From assembly GCF_031181385.1 (NCBI RefSeq), contig NZ_JAPSKV010000003.1, positions 372,001 through 436,000 of the forward strand: 64,000 bases of DNA, in the 5' to 3' direction. The first letter of the stretch is position 1. Every line of letters begins with the position of its first letter. This DNA is from Fredinandcohnia onubensis (GTDB lineage: Bacteria; Bacillota; Bacilli; Bacillales; Bacillaceae_L). Under the pieces are notes generated by a model. That model searched no databases and was not told the origin of the DNA. It saw only the letters and a program-made list of their open reading frames with translations. The position numbers and the translations under genes were made by a program. Positions 36,357 through 46,562 of the stretch are shown one piece after another.

Positions 36357-36489
36357 CTCACTTCTACTCCTTTGAAACCATTATTTTACTAATTACTTCG
36401 TCTACTTAAATGTATGTAAAACGACTAGTATTGGTTCCTATTAGAGTAATACTTAGGTTTTATCGTTCGAAGTGGTTAATAAGTTCTTA

Positions 36490-36945
36490 TTAGTTTCCTT
36501 CTTCGTGGTTTTGTAAGCGAAATAAATCAAGTAAATCATTCTTATTCGTAACAAGGTCATCTAATGTATATCCATATAACACATTAATGAAAGCATGTAA
36601 TGCTTCGTGTAGGGCACGTTTTAGTTTACAAGATGGTGAAATCGCGCAATAGCCTCCGCCCTCTTTAAAGCATTCAACGATGTTAAAGTCGTCTTCTGTA
36701 ATCGAAACTACTTCCCCGATATTAATCTCCTTTGGATGCTTAGCGAGCTTAAAGCCTCCATTACGCCCTCGAATCGTTTTGATATATTCCAGTTTTCCTA
36801 AATGATGAATGATCTTCATTAAATGATTTTTTGATATATTATAAGCTTCCGCAATTTCCTGTATTGTGGTTAATTCTTCATCTTTTTTCATTGCCAAATA
36901 CATTAAAACACGTAATGAATAATCCGTATAATTTGTTAGTTTCAT
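36490..36945 (-). CDS. nsrR: NsrR, nitric oxide-sensing Rrf2-family repressor
   Basis: 151 residues. The winged-helix N-terminus is MKLTNYTDYSLRVLMYLAM. The three Cys expected to hold the iron-sulfur cluster are visible in VECFKEGGGYCAISPSCKL. NO destroys the cluster and relieves repression. Divergent from hmp, its classic target, with a candidate box between them. Confidence 0.92.
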   Translation of the reverse strand: MKLTNYTDYSLRVLMYLAMKKDEELTTIQEIAEAYNISKNHLMKIIHHLGKLEYIKTIRGRNGGFKLAKHPKEINIGEVVSITEDDFNIVECFKEGGGYCAISPSCKLKRALHEALHAFINVLYGYTLDDLVTNKNDLLDLFRLQNHEEGN

Positions 36946-37029
36946 TATAAAAAACCCCTTATAGTGGTGAGTTCTCTATAAGTATAGCATGAAAGTCCTA
37001 TTTCTATTGTAAATGTGACAACTTTTCAA

Positions 37030-37052
37030 AAGATGTATTAGAAGGGTATCTT
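37030..37052. promoter_or_regulatory. Candidate NsrR box upstream of hmp
   Basis: AAGATGTATTA-G-AAGGGTATCTT is an 11-1-11 dyad with AAGAT/ATCTT ends, close to the published NsrR consensus AAGATGYATTTNAAATRCATCTT written here by halves: AAGATGYATTT and AAATRCATCTT. It ends 67 bp before the hmp ATG. Confidence 0.7.
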
Positions 37053-37119
37053 TTATTATCACTGTCATTATATTATAAACATGTATTTAAAATATTGGTT
37101 TAGGAAAGGGCGTTTTACC

Positions 37120-38340
37120 ATGCTTAGCCAAAAAACAATTGAAATCGTGAAAAGCACTGTTCCGGTACTAGAAAAATATGGAAAAGATATTACAACTCAT
37201 TTTTACAAGCGTATGTTCACTAATAACCCCGAATTATTAAATATTTTCAACCATGCAAATCAAAGACAAGGTCGTCAACAAACTGCATTAGCAAACGCAG
37301 TATACGCAGCAGCTGCTAATATTGATAATTTAGCGGCGATTATTCCAGTTGTAAAACAAATTGGTCATAAACACCGTGCATTAGGAATTCAACCAGAGCA
37401 TTACCCAATCGTTGGTGAAAATCTTCTTGGTGCAATTAAAGAGGTATTAGGCGATGCAGCAACTGATGAGATTATTCATGCTTGGGCTGAAGCTTATGGT
37501 GTAATTGCGGACGCATTCATCGGTGTAGAAAAAAAAATGTACAATGAAGCGAAGGAACAACCTGGTGGCTGGGAAGGTTTCAGAAACTTTGTTGTTGATC
37601 GTAAGGTAAAAGAAAGTGAAGTGATTACCTCTTTCTACTTAAAGCCTGAAGATGGAAAAGTAATTGCATCTTATCATGCTGGTCAATACTTAACTGTTAA
37701 AGTTCAGCCTGAAGGTGATGAATATACTCATATTCGCCATTATAGTCTGTCAGATGCACCTGGAAAAGATTATTACCGTATCTCTGTAAAACGTGAAGAG
37801 CATGGTGTTGTTTCAAATTACTTACATCAAGAAATGAATGAGGGAGATGTGATTACCGTAAGTGCACCAGCTGGTGACTTTTTCCTTGAATCAAAAGAAA
37901 CTCCGGCTATTTTAATTAGTGGTGGTGTTGGATTAACGCCTATGGTCAGCATGTTAAATACACTTATAGAACAACAACCTGAACGTGAAGTCATGTTCAT
38001 TCATGGTGCTCTTAACAGTGTAGTTCATGCATTAAAGGATGAGGTTGCAAATATTGCAGCAAAACATGATCATGTAAAGAACTTTGTTGCTTACTCTGCA
38101 CCTACTGAACAAGACCGTCAGGACATGAATTTTGACAAGGAAGGTTTTATTGACCTTGAGTGGTTAAAAGCAACTGTAGATACGAAGGAAGCAGACTTCT
38201 ATTTCTGCGGTCCTGTTCCATTCATGAAATTGATGTATCGTTCACTAAAAGAATGGGGAGTTGCATCTGAAAACATTCACTTCGAATTCTTCGGACCAGC
38301 AAGTGAATTAGAAGAACCAACTGAAGCTGTAACTGCGTAA
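37120..38340 (+). CDS. hmp: Flavohemoglobin nitric oxide dioxygenase
   Basis: Converts NO and O2 to nitrate using NAD(P)H. 406 residues: globin domain (1-140) with proximal His in KQIGHKHRALG, FAD domain with RHYSLSDAPG, and NAD domain with SGGVGLTPM and CGPVPFMK. ATG at 37120 follows AGGAAAGGG and gives the family N-terminus MLSQKTIEIVKSTVP. Regulated by the adjacent NsrR. Confidence 0.95.
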   Translation: MLSQKTIEIVKSTVPVLEKYGKDITTHFYKRMFTNNPELLNIFNHANQRQGRQQTALANAVYAAAANIDNLAAIIPVVKQIGHKHRALGIQPEHYPIVGENLLGAIKEVLGDAATDEIIHAWAEAYGVIADAFIGVEKKMYNEAKEQPGGWEGFRNFVVDRKVKESEVITSFYLKPEDGKVIASYHAGQYLTVKVQPEGDEYTHIRHYSLSDAPGKDYYRISVKREEHGVVSNYLHQEMNEGDVITVSAPAGDFFLESKETPAILISGGVGLTPMVSMLNTLIEQQPEREVMFIHGALNSVVHALKDEVANIAAKHDHVKNFVAYSAPTEQDRQDMNFDKEGFIDLEWLKATVDTKEADFYFCGPVPFMKLMYRSLKEWGVASENIHFEFFGPASELEEPTEAVTA

Positions 38341-38354
38341 GAAATCTAAATAAA

Positions 38355-38400
38355 AAAGTGCCAATCGTCTACTTTATGTAAGAATCGATTGGCACTTTCT
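38355..38400. terminator. Terminator after hmp
   Basis: AAAGTGCCAATCG pairs with CGATTGGCACTTT across an 18-nt loop; overlaps the 3' end of the convergent phospholipase-like gene. Confidence 0.85.
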
Positions 38401-38667
38401 TTATAATCGAAAAAGAGTACGAAATCTCATAACATTATAAAAAAATGCTGCATCCCTGCCCTCTTTTGTATCTTGATTTCGCTGTTGTCGTAAGCACTCC
38501 ATAAAAGCTAAGTCACATTCCCGTGACGCTCCATATCTTTGATAACAAAGGTCATGTCTCATACAACATGAATCAACACGATTCGTCGGTGGACCCGTAC
38601 CGCCACAGCCTGGACCACACCATCTATATCCTGGCATACAAAAGCCAATTCCTCTTCTCCTACTCAT
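38401..38667 (-). CDS. Small phospholipase A2-like protein
   Basis: 88 residues. GPGCGGTGPPTNRVDSCC then CCMRHDLCYQRYG holds the PLA2 catalytic His-Asp pair in the CCxxHDxCY motif. Gly-rich Ca-loop-like GPGCGG precedes it. Six or more Cys could pair. ATG at 38667 follows AAGGAGGGAG; the 61-residue upstream extension is unsupported. No signal peptide, so it may act within the cell or spore. Full-length PLA2s are longer, so this is a minimal form. Confidence 0.75.
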   Translation of the reverse strand: MSRRRGIGFCMPGYRWCGPGCGGTGPPTNRVDSCCMRHDLCYQRYGASRECDLAFMECLRQQRNQDTKEGRDAAFFYNVMRFRTLFRL

Positions 38668-38820
38668 GAACACTCCCTCCTTTTTATTGTAATGAACTAT
38701 ATTCATAAAATATGTTCTGATTCTATGAAAGGAAGGGCAATTGACATGATTATCTATAAGACAATTAATAAATAATTGAAATATCTGATAAAAGTCTGGT
38801 ACTATTATTCTAATATATTG

Positions 38821-39523
38821 ACCATTATTCAAGGCCAATGGAATATTCATTTGCCTTTTTACTGGAGAACAACCATTTTTATATTAGGGGCATTGTTGAT
38901 TATTATCGTGTTCCCTATTGTTCTACTCTTTTTACGGAATCACCCGAATGAAAAAGCAATGGAGCCTTTAGGCGGAAAAATCATCGAGGAGGAAGAAACA
39001 AAGACAGACTCCTCAAAGAAATCTGTTTCACTTAAGGTACTTTTTAAAATGCGCCAATTCTGGTTCATAATGCTCCCATTTGCTGTCTGTGGGTTTACGA
39101 CAACAGGTTTAATGGATACACATTTAATACCTTTATCCTATCACCATGGTTTTACACCAACAGTGACGGGTACGGCAGTAAGTATTTTAGCGGCTTGTAA
39201 TATTGTTGGAATCCTACTATCTGGTGTTATCATTTATTATTGGAGTAGCCGTAAATTATTAGTGTTCATCTATTTTACACGCGCATTATCAATTGGAATT
39301 CTAGTCTACTCACATAATTGGTTTTATTGTTGGATGTCTCTCTCTCAGTCATCAAATTGGCTCAGCACTTGGTGCTTATATTCCTGGACTTTTATTTAGT
39401 AATTATGGGAATTACGACTTATCTCTATATCTTTCAATTTTTATTGTTCTAATTGCGGCGGTTATGAATCTCTTATTACCTGAACCAAATCGACTAAAAG
39501 TAGTTGAAAAAAGGGCAAGCTAA
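38821..39523 (+). pseudogene. Remnant of an MFS transporter gene
   Basis: Frame from about 38821 reads YWRTTIFILGALLIIIVFPI, LFLRNHPNEKAM and KMRQFWFIMLPFAVCGFTTT, the end of TM6 and the central loop of a 12-TM MFS protein. The N-terminal half is absent. Near 39325-39350 the frame breaks; a second frame continues with IGSALGAYIPGLLFSNYGNY and ends LPEPNRLKVVEKRAS at 39521-39523. So it is truncated at the 5' side and frameshifted or deleted internally. Confidence 0.75.
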
Positions 39524-39668
39524 CTTTTTGAGCTTTGCACCTTTTTTTATTATTCTACCTATTTATGAAAAAATAGAACCATTTTCATTTGTATTCTTAT
39601 TTGGCCATAGTGTAAAATCTTTAATCAGTACTGATTTTGTGTGAAAAGGAATACGAGGAGAAAATGAT

Positions 39669-40241
39669 ATGAAAAGCATTTTGCGAAACTTTATTAATGG
39701 TATTTTGACAATTGTTCCGATTATTTTAGTTATGTACGTTATTTTTAAAGTGTTTTTGTTTTTAGATGGGATATTGGGGAACTTCCTGAAACCTTATTTA
39801 AGAGAAGATTATATTCCTGGTATTGGGCTTTTACTCACGTTTGTAGTCATCACTATCTTGGGGTGGTTATCAACGAGAGTATTTGCCGGAGCTATCTTTC
39901 GATTGGTTGACAGACTGTTAGAAAGAATTCCGTTAATCAAAACGCTCTACTCTGTTATAAAGGATACATTTAACTCATTTCTTGGAGAAAAGAAATCATT
40001 CTCAAAAGTCGCACTTGTAACGATACCGGGTACAGATGTAAAAGCAATTGGTTTTATTACGACAGAAGATGTAGAAAGTTTTTATGATCCATTAAAGGAT
40101 TATGTAGCTGTATATATTCAACAAACATTCCAAATCGCTGGCTTCACCTTCCTAATACCAAAGGATGAAATCGAAATTATTGACGTCAAACCAGAGGATG
40201 CAATGAAATTTGTCGTATCTGGTGGGATGACCTCTAAATAG
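39669..40241 (+). CDS. DUF502 family membrane protein
   Basis: 190 residues. Two N-terminal transmembrane helices (about 8-30 and 54-75) with IPGIGLLLTFVVITILGWLS, then the conserved RIPLIKTLYSVIKDTFNSFLG, a DUF502 signature, and a soluble C-terminal domain with VYIQQTFQIAGFTFLIP. Function unknown. RBS ACGAGGAG. Own terminator. Confidence 0.85.
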   Translation: MKSILRNFINGILTIVPIILVMYVIFKVFLFLDGILGNFLKPYLREDYIPGIGLLLTFVVITILGWLSTRVFAGAIFRLVDRLLERIPLIKTLYSVIKDTFNSFLGEKKSFSKVALVTIPGTDVKAIGFITTEDVESFYDPLKDYVAVYIQQTFQIAGFTFLIPKDEIEIIDVKPEDAMKFVVSGGMTSK

Positions 40242-40268
40242 ATTCTCCCTCATTTTTGAAGTCAAGAA

Positions 40269-40299
40269 AAAGGAACGCATATAAAGTGCGTTCCTTTCA
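40269..40299. terminator. Terminator between DUF502 and glnA
   Basis: AAAGGAACGCA, loop TATAAAG, TGCGTTCCTTT. Bidirectional between convergent genes. Confidence 0.85.
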
Positions 40300-40301
40300 T
40301 T

Positions 40302-41645
40302 TTAATAATTCTTCAAATATTGTTCCCTTTCCCAAGGGTGAACAGATGTACGGAATTGATCCCATTCTATTTCTTTTGCTTCAATAAAATGCTCTAGTAG
40401 GTGGATACCTAATGCATTTTTTATGACCTCATCTTGTTTTAGATGTTCCAATGCTTCTGATAAGGTTGCTGGTAAATCTACAATCCCATTTTCAACCCTT
40501 TCCCCTTTTGACATCACATAAATATTTGAATCAACAGGTGCTGGTGGAGTTAATTTATTCTTAATCCCATCTAAACCTGCAGCTAGAAGTACGGCCATTG
40601 CCATATATGGATTTGCGGATGGGTCAACACTACGAACTTCAACACGAGTACTTAAACCACGGGACGCTGGAATCCGAATAAGTGGACTTCGATTTCTAGC
40701 AGACCAAGCCACATAACATGGTGCTTCATAGCCAGGTACTAAGCGCTTGTAGGAATTTACTGTAGGATTCGTTACAGCTGTAAAACTTATTGCATGTTTC
40801 ATAATACCTGCAATAAATTGTCTTGCTGTTTCACTTAGTTCCAATTCTCCTTTTTGATCATAAAAAGCATTTTCTCCATTCCTGAATAATGATAAATTAC
40901 TATGCATTCCTGAACCGTTAACGCCAAACAAAGGTTTTGCCATAAAGGTTGCATGGAGACCGTGCTTACGTGCAATGGTTTTAACGACTAGCTTGAATGT
41001 TTGGATGTCATCACACGCTTTTAAAGCATCTTGGTATTTAAAATCAATTTCGTGTTGGCCTGGTGCTACTTCATGATGGGAAGCCTCAATTTCAAATCCC
41101 ATTTCTTCAAGTTCAAGGACTATGTCTCGACGGCAATTCTCTCCTAAATCAGTAGGTGCTAAGTCAAAATAGCCTCCTTGATCATTTAATTCGAGAGTTG
41201 GATCGCCGTGTTCATCTAATTTAAATAAGAAAAACTCAGGTTCAGGACCAACATTGAACTCTGTGAAGCCAAGTTCTCTCATTTCATGTAACATTCTTTT
41301 TAAGTTACTACGAGGATCTCCTTCAAATGGTGTTCCATCTGGATGATAAATGTCACAAATGAAACGGGCTACTTTTCCCTTTTCTGCTGTCCATGGGAAA
41401 ATAACAAATGTATTCAAGTCTGGGTATAAATACATATCAGACTCTTCGATTCGAACAAAGCCTTCGATTGAAGAACCATCAAACATCATTTTATTATCCA
41501 ATGCTTTTTCAAGCTGACTAACAGGTATTTCAACATTTTTGATCTGACCAAATAAATCAGTAAATTGTAATCGAATAAACCGAACATTTTCCTCTTTCAC
41601 GATTTGATTAATTTGTTCTCTTGAATATGAATGTATGGGTGACAT
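40302..41645 (-). CDS. glnA: Glutamine synthetase type I-alpha
   Basis: 447 residues, close to B. subtilis GlnA (444). Catalytic and fold motifs [34 protein letters not shown] and ATP-site HGLHATFM; no adenylylation loop. ATG at 41645 has GAGGAGG 7 nt upstream; the 19-residue extension to 41702 is unsupported. Downstream of gltB, 76 nt apart without a strong terminator, so a GS-GOGAT operon is likely. No glnR beside it, unlike the usual glnRA arrangement; a second glnA may exist elsewhere. Confidence 0.93.
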   Translation of the reverse strand: MSPIHSYSREQINQIVKEENVRFIRLQFTDLFGQIKNVEIPVSQLEKALDNKMMFDGSSIEGFVRIEESDMYLYPDLNTFVIFPWTAEKGKVARFICDIYHPDGTPFEGDPRSNLKRMLHEMRELGFTEFNVGPEPEFFLFKLDEHGDPTLELNDQGGYFDLAPTDLGENCRRDIVLELEEMGFEIEASHHEVAPGQHEIDFKYQDALKACDDIQTFKLVVKTIARKHGLHATFMAKPLFGVNGSGMHSNLSLFRNGENAFYDQKGELELSETARQFIAGIMKHAISFTAVTNPTVNSYKRLVPGYEAPCYVAWSARNRSPLIRIPASRGLSTRVEVRSVDPSANPYMAMAVLLAAGLDGIKNKLTPPAPVDSNIYVMSKGERVENGIVDLPATLSEALEHLKQDEVIKNALGIHLLEHFIEAKEIEWDQFRTSVHPWEREQYLKNY

Positions 41646-41721
41646 TTCAATTCCTCCTCTGAAATCTGGTGTGATAGAAAGATAGATTAGTATAATAATC
41701 ACTTAAGCCAATGGAAAAGTG

Positions 41722-44700
41722 TTATTTTATTAATGTTTCATTCGGTAGTTCTTGTTGTTGTAATGCTTTTTTGTATTCTTTTGGAATGATTTTTACCCAA
41801 TTTTCAAGATGATCATCCCAATGTTTCAGAATAATAGATGCTTTTGTACTTCCTGTGAATGTATAGTGGTTTTCAAGAAGTTGTCGAAGCTGCGGCTCAT
41901 CCTCCTCTCCAATCGATTCTAAATCCACTAGCGTAACATTGCACTGCTTTCGGAAATGATCAAAGTCGTCTGCGTAAACATAAGCCACACCACCGGACAT
42001 TCCAGCTGCAAAGTTTTTTCCAATCGAACCAAGAACTGCAACAATTCCGCCAGTCATATACTCGAGACCATGATCGCCAATTCCTTCTACAACAGCTTTC
42101 ATGCCACTATTTCTAACAGCGAAACGTTCCCCTGCTAGACCACGTATATATGCTTCACCTGAAGTTGCTCCGTAGAAGGCAGTATTTCCAATTATCGTAT
42201 TTTCTTCAGGGACAAAAATTGAGTTTTCACATGGGTTAACTATGATTTTTCCTCCAGATAAGCCCTTTCCAACATAGTCATTCGCATCACCTTCAAGAGC
42301 TAATGTCATTCCTTTAGGTATAAATGCACCAAAGCTTTGACCTGCAGATCCTTTGAACGTGAGTCGAATGGTATCCTCAGGAAGACCTTCACGCCCATAC
42401 TGCTTTGAGATTTCACTGCCAACTATCGTTCCAACTGCTCGGTCTGTATTTTGTATCAGAAATTGTGCTTCCACTTGTTGCTGCATGTCGAGTGATGGTT
42501 TACATACTTTTAGTAGTTCCTTATAATCAAGAGAATGTTCAAGTCCGTGGTCTTGTTTCTTCTTGTTATATTGCGGCCCTTTACCGGAAAATGGTTGAAA
42601 TACTATTTTAGATAAATCTAGATATTTTGCTTTCCAATGTGAAGTTGCATGATCACTTGGTACAAGTAAGTCAGTACGACCAACCATCTCGTTAATGGTT
42701 CTAAAACCTAACTGAGCCATAATCTCACGGACATCTTGAGCAATAAATCTCATGAATGCTTCAACATGTTCAGGTTTACCAAGGAATTTCTTCCTAAGCT
42801 CTGGATCCTGTGTTGCTATTCCGACTGGACATGTGTCTAAATGACACTGTCGAACAAGTACACAACCAAGGACAACCAAAGCAGACGTTGCAAATCCGTA
42901 TTCTTCTGCCCCCAATAATGTTGCCATTACGATGTCGCGTCCTGTCATCATTTTTCCGTCGGCTTCAAGTACCACACGATCACGAAGTCCATTTAAAACA
43001 AGTGTTTGATGAGTTTCCGCAAGTCCAATCTCCCAAGGCATTCCTGCATGTTTAATACTTGACCTAGGAGCTGCACCGGTTCCTCCATCTGCACCACTGA
43101 TTAAAATGACATCGGCTAAACCTTTTGCAACACCTGCGGCAATCGTCCCTACCCCAGCTTTCGAAACAAGTTTCACACTAATTCTTGCTGATGGATTTGC
43201 ATTTTTTAAATCGTGAATCAGTTGTGCAAGATCCTCAATGGAGTAAATGTCGTGATGTGGTGGCGGTGAGATTAGACCCACTCCCGGAGTTGAACCACGA
43301 ACTTCGGCAATCCAAGGGTATACCTTATTTCCTGGTAGTTGTCCGCCTTCACCTGGTTTTGCACCTTGTGCCATTTTAATCTGAATTTCATCAGCATTTA
43401 CTAAGTAATGACTGGAAACTCCAAATCTTCCTGAGGCTACTTGTTTAATTGCACTTCGTCTGGAATCACCGTTGGAATCAGGGGTAAAACGGTCATAATG
43501 TTCGCCGCCTTCACCACTATTGCTTTTTCCTCCAAGTCGATTCATTGCAATTGCTAATGTTTCGTGTGCTTCCTGACTTAATGAACCATATGACATCGCG
43601 CCGGTTTTAAATCGGCGAACAATTGATTCCACAGGCTCTACTTCATCAATTGGAATCGGTGTCGTTACTTTAAACTTAAACAAGTCACGAATGAAAATAA
43701 GTTGCTCTTGATTTGCTTTTTCTACATATTTTTTATAAAGTTCATAATCATTTTTTCGGCAAGCCGTTTTTAATGCATGTGTGGTTGCTGGGTTAAAAGC
43801 ATGGAGTTCTCCATCCTTCCGATATTTGAACTCATTTCCTGGTTTTAATGGTGTTTCTGCTTCACTAAAGGCGAGTTGATGTCTCATCAGGACTTCTTTT
43901 GCCATAATATCTAGAGTAATCCCACCTAAACTTGATGTTGTTCCTGTAAAATATTGATTGATTACATTTTCACCAATTCCAACAGCTTCAAATATTTGTG
44001 CACCACGGTAGCTTTGAATCGTTGAAATCCCCATTTTTGACATGATTTTCACAATACCTTCTGTTATAGCATTTGTATAATTATGAAGGGCTTTATCAAA
44101 AATGATTTCTTCTTGTAGATCTCCATTTTTTACTAGATTCAAAATACTTGCCATTGCAAGATAAGGATTAATTGCATCTGCTCCAAAACCAATTAGCATG
44201 GCTAGTTGATGAACGTCACGAGCTTCACCTGTTTCGACAATAAGGCTTACATTTGTTCTAGTTCCCTGTCGTACGAGGTGGTGATGAAGTCCACTCACTG
44301 CAAGGAGTGCTGGAATCGGTGCCCATTCTTGAGTGACTTGCCTATCAGATAATTGGATAAGGGTGTAGCCTTTTTGAACCGCCTCATCAACCTGACTAAA
44401 TAGGTCTTGTAAAGCTGTTTCCAGTGTACCTTCAACATCCTCTGCTCTAAACAACATTGGAATTTCTTTCAGTCTGAAATTTTCTTGAAGTCTTGCAAGT
44501 TCATTATCTGACAAAATTGGTGTTTCCAATCGAATACGTTGACAGCTACTTTCAGTTGGATTGAGTAGATTTCCTTCTGCACCTAGTAGAGTGGATGCTG
44601 ATGTCACAAATTTCTCCCGAATTGCATCGATTGGTGGGTTTGTTACTTGTGCAAATAGCTGTCTAAAATAATTGTATAAGAGCTGTGATTGATTGGAAAG

Positions 44701-46209
44701 AACGGCTAATGGCATGTCATTCCCCATTGAATTGATCGGATCCTTTGATTCGACTGCCATAGCACCAATTACTTGCTGTATTTCCTCTAAGGTATAACCG
44801 AATACTTGCTGGTATTTTGAGATAGGAAACTCTTTTTGTTCATGAGATAAAGATTTTAATTGATTGATATGAACACGATTAGTCGCTAGCCATTTTTGGT
44901 AGGGGTATTCATTTGCTATCACGCTTTTGACTACTTCATCCTGAATTATTTTTTGTTTCTTTAAATCAACTAGAAGCATTTTTCCTGGACTTAATCTTCC
45001 CTTTTCTAGAATTTGGTCAGGTTCAAGGTCGATTACACCTGCTTCTGAAGCAAAAATAATCGTATTATCAACTGTTACATAATATCGAGCTGGACGTAGA
45101 CCGTTTCTGTCTTGCATAGCACCAATTTGCAATCCATCAGTGAATGCAAAGGCTGCTGGTCCATCCCATGGCTCCATTAAATGGCTGTGAAACTCGTAAA
45201 AAGCTTTTAACGATTCATCCATAGAAGGATTATTCTCCCATGGTTCAGGGACCATCATCATAGCTGCGTGTGGTAATGATCTTCCGGAACGTGTTAGAAA
45301 TTCTAGGCTGTTATCAAAGGCAGCGGAGTCACTTCCATTCTTATCAATGATTGGAACAAGTTCTGATAATTTTTCTTTCCAAATAAGTGATTCCAGCTTT
45401 TTTTCTCTTGCCTTCATCCAATTGACATTGCCATTAAGTGTGTTAATTTCACCATTATGGACTAAAATTCGGTTTGGATGTGCTCTTTCCCAGCTAGGAA
45501 AAGTATTTGTGCTATATCGAGAATGAACGAGTATAAAGGATGATTGGAAGTCGTTGTCTTTTAGATCAAGATAATATCGATCGAGTTGCCCTGGAGTTAA
45601 CATTCCTTTATAAACAATGGTTCTTGCTGAAAGACTGGCTACATAAAAAGTTTCATTCGCAGCTAGCTGTGCTTCTCGTATCTTTTTTTCAGTTCTCTTA
45701 CGGATCACATAAAGGAGTCTTTCAAATTCCTCGACGTCCCCTACTTTATTACCTATAAATAGTTGACAAATAAAAGGTTGACTCTTTCTTGCGCTTTCAC
45801 CGATGGTCTTATCATCTACAGGAACCGTCCGCCATCCTAGTAATTCCTGTCCTTCGTCCTCAACAATTGTTTCAAAAGCATCCTGACATTGCTTTCTTAA
45901 GACAGGATTTCGAGGTAAAAAGACCATTGCTACACCATAGCTACCTGGTTCCATCATGTTCAGCTTTGAACAAGTCTTTTGGAAAAACAGATGTGGGATT
46001 TGAGTTAAGATTCCTGCACCATCTCCTGTATTTGAATCACCAGCTTGTGCGCCGCGGTGCTCCATACGACAAAGCATGGATATACCTTGTGTTATCGTTT
46101 GATGTGTGGCTTCTCCTTTCAAATCAGCAATAAAGCCAATTCCGCAAGCATCATGTTCAAATTGAGGATCATATAACCCCTGTTTATTTGGTTGTCTAAT
46201 TTGTTGCAT
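41722..46209 (-). CDS. gltB: Glutamate synthase large (alpha) subunit
   Basis: 1495 residues (B. subtilis name gltA). N-terminal class II glutaminase whose nucleophile Cys22 follows a short propeptide in EHDACGIGF. Central and FMN domains include GGKSNSGEGGE and SGADGGTGAAPRSSIKHAG. The 3Fe-4S Cys cluster is in CVLVRQCHLDTCPVG. A C-terminal GXGXG beta-helix domain ends it. It makes two glutamates from glutamine and 2-oxoglutarate. The small subunit that normally follows is absent; glnA takes its place. Confidence 0.93.
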   Translation of the reverse strand: MQQIRQPNKQGLYDPQFEHDACGIGFIADLKGEATHQTITQGISMLCRMEHRGAQAGDSNTGDGAGILTQIPHLFFQKTCSKLNMMEPGSYGVAMVFLPRNPVLRKQCQDAFETIVEDEGQELLGWRTVPVDDKTIGESARKSQPFICQLFIGNKVGDVEEFERLLYVIRKRTEKKIREAQLAANETFYVASLSARTIVYKGMLTPGQLDRYYLDLKDNDFQSSFILVHSRYSTNTFPSWERAHPNRILVHNGEINTLNGNVNWMKAREKKLESLIWKEKLSELVPIIDKNGSDSAAFDNSLEFLTRSGRSLPHAAMMMVPEPWENNPSMDESLKAFYEFHSHLMEPWDGPAAFAFTDGLQIGAMQDRNGLRPARYYVTVDNTIIFASEAGVIDLEPDQILEKGRLSPGKMLLVDLKKQKIIQDEVVKSVIANEYPYQKWLATNRVHINQLKSLSHEQKEFPISKYQQVFGYTLEEIQQVIGAMAVESKDPINSMGNDMPLAVLSNQSQLLYNYFRQLFAQVTNPPIDAIREKFVTSASTLLGAEGNLLNPTESSCQRIRLETPILSDNELARLQENFRLKEIPMLFRAEDVEGTLETALQDLFSQVDEAVQKGYTLIQLSDRQVTQEWAPIPALLAVSGLHHHLVRQGTRTNVSLIVETGEARDVHQLAMLIGFGADAINPYLAMASILNLVKNGDLQEEIIFDKALHNYTNAITEGIVKIMSKMGISTIQSYRGAQIFEAVGIGENVINQYFTGTTSSLGGITLDIMAKEVLMRHQLAFSEAETPLKPGNEFKYRKDGELHAFNPATTHALKTACRKNDYELYKKYVEKANQEQLIFIRDLFKFKVTTPIPIDEVEPVESIVRRFKTGAMSYGSLSQEAHETLAIAMNRLGGKSNSGEGGEHYDRFTPDSNGDSRRSAIKQVASGRFGVSSHYLVNADEIQIKMAQGAKPGEGGQLPGNKVYPWIAEVRGSTPGVGLISPPPHHDIYSIEDLAQLIHDLKNANPSARISVKLVSKAGVGTIAAGVAKGLADVILISGADGGTGAAPRSSIKHAGMPWEIGLAETHQTLVLNGLRDRVVLEADGKMMTGRDIVMATLLGAEEYGFATSALVVLGCVLVRQCHLDTCPVGIATQDPELRKKFLGKPEHVEAFMRFIAQDVREIMAQLGFRTINEMVGRTDLLVPSDHATSHWKAKYLDLSKIVFQPFSGKGPQYNKKKQDHGLEHSLDYKELLKVCKPSLDMQQQVEAQFLIQNTDRAVGTIVGSEISKQYGREGLPEDTIRLTFKGSAGQSFGAFIPKGMTLALEGDANDYVGKGLSGGKIIVNPCENSIFVPEENTIIGNTAFYGATSGEAYIRGLAGERFAVRNSGMKAVVEGIGDHGLEYMTGGIVAVLGSIGKNFAAGMSGGVAYVYADDFDHFRKQCNVTLVDLESIGEEDEPQLRQLLENHYTFTGSTKASIILKHWDDHLENWVKIIPKEYKKALQQQELPNETLIK

Positions 46210-46562
46210 CTAATCACCCTTTCCATTTGTTTATTCGTTATGAATTAAAATTTTAGATTATGAAATCGTCTTTTACTTGTTTTTTATTTTATACCGTTTT
46301 TATCCATCTAATCAATGCTAATTTTTCATAAAATTAATCTAATTTTGATATTAATTAAAAATAATCATGACAAAACTCTTAATCTTCCTACTTCGAATAA
46401 TGTATATATAAGTGAGTTTTTAGTATAGTTTTTGTATTTTATGTTGTGTAAGCCAGAGAGGGAAATGATGAATATAGGAGTTTTTTAGTGAATATATCAA
46501 TTTTTGATAAGACTAATCTAATAATGAGATTGATTAATTAAAAATGAGGTAATTTTTGAATT
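46210..46562. other. AT-rich upstream region of gltB with two dyads
   Basis: About 350 nt without a gene. Two T-N11-A type dyads fit LysR-family sites: TTAAT-N11-ATTAA (46334-46354) and AATCT-N7-AGATT (46515-46531). A GltC- or TnrA-like control of gltB would be expected, but the sites do not match a consensus I can state with confidence. Confidence 0.35.

Noticed and set aside
38668-38850. Long N-terminal extension of the PLA2-like protein
   Set aside because: A strong Shine-Dalgarno (AAGGAGGGAG) lies just before ATG 38667, and the extension crosses into the region upstream of the MFS remnant.
45789-46133. 114-residue plus-strand ORF inside gltB
   Set aside because: Antisense shadow of gltB, without expression signals.
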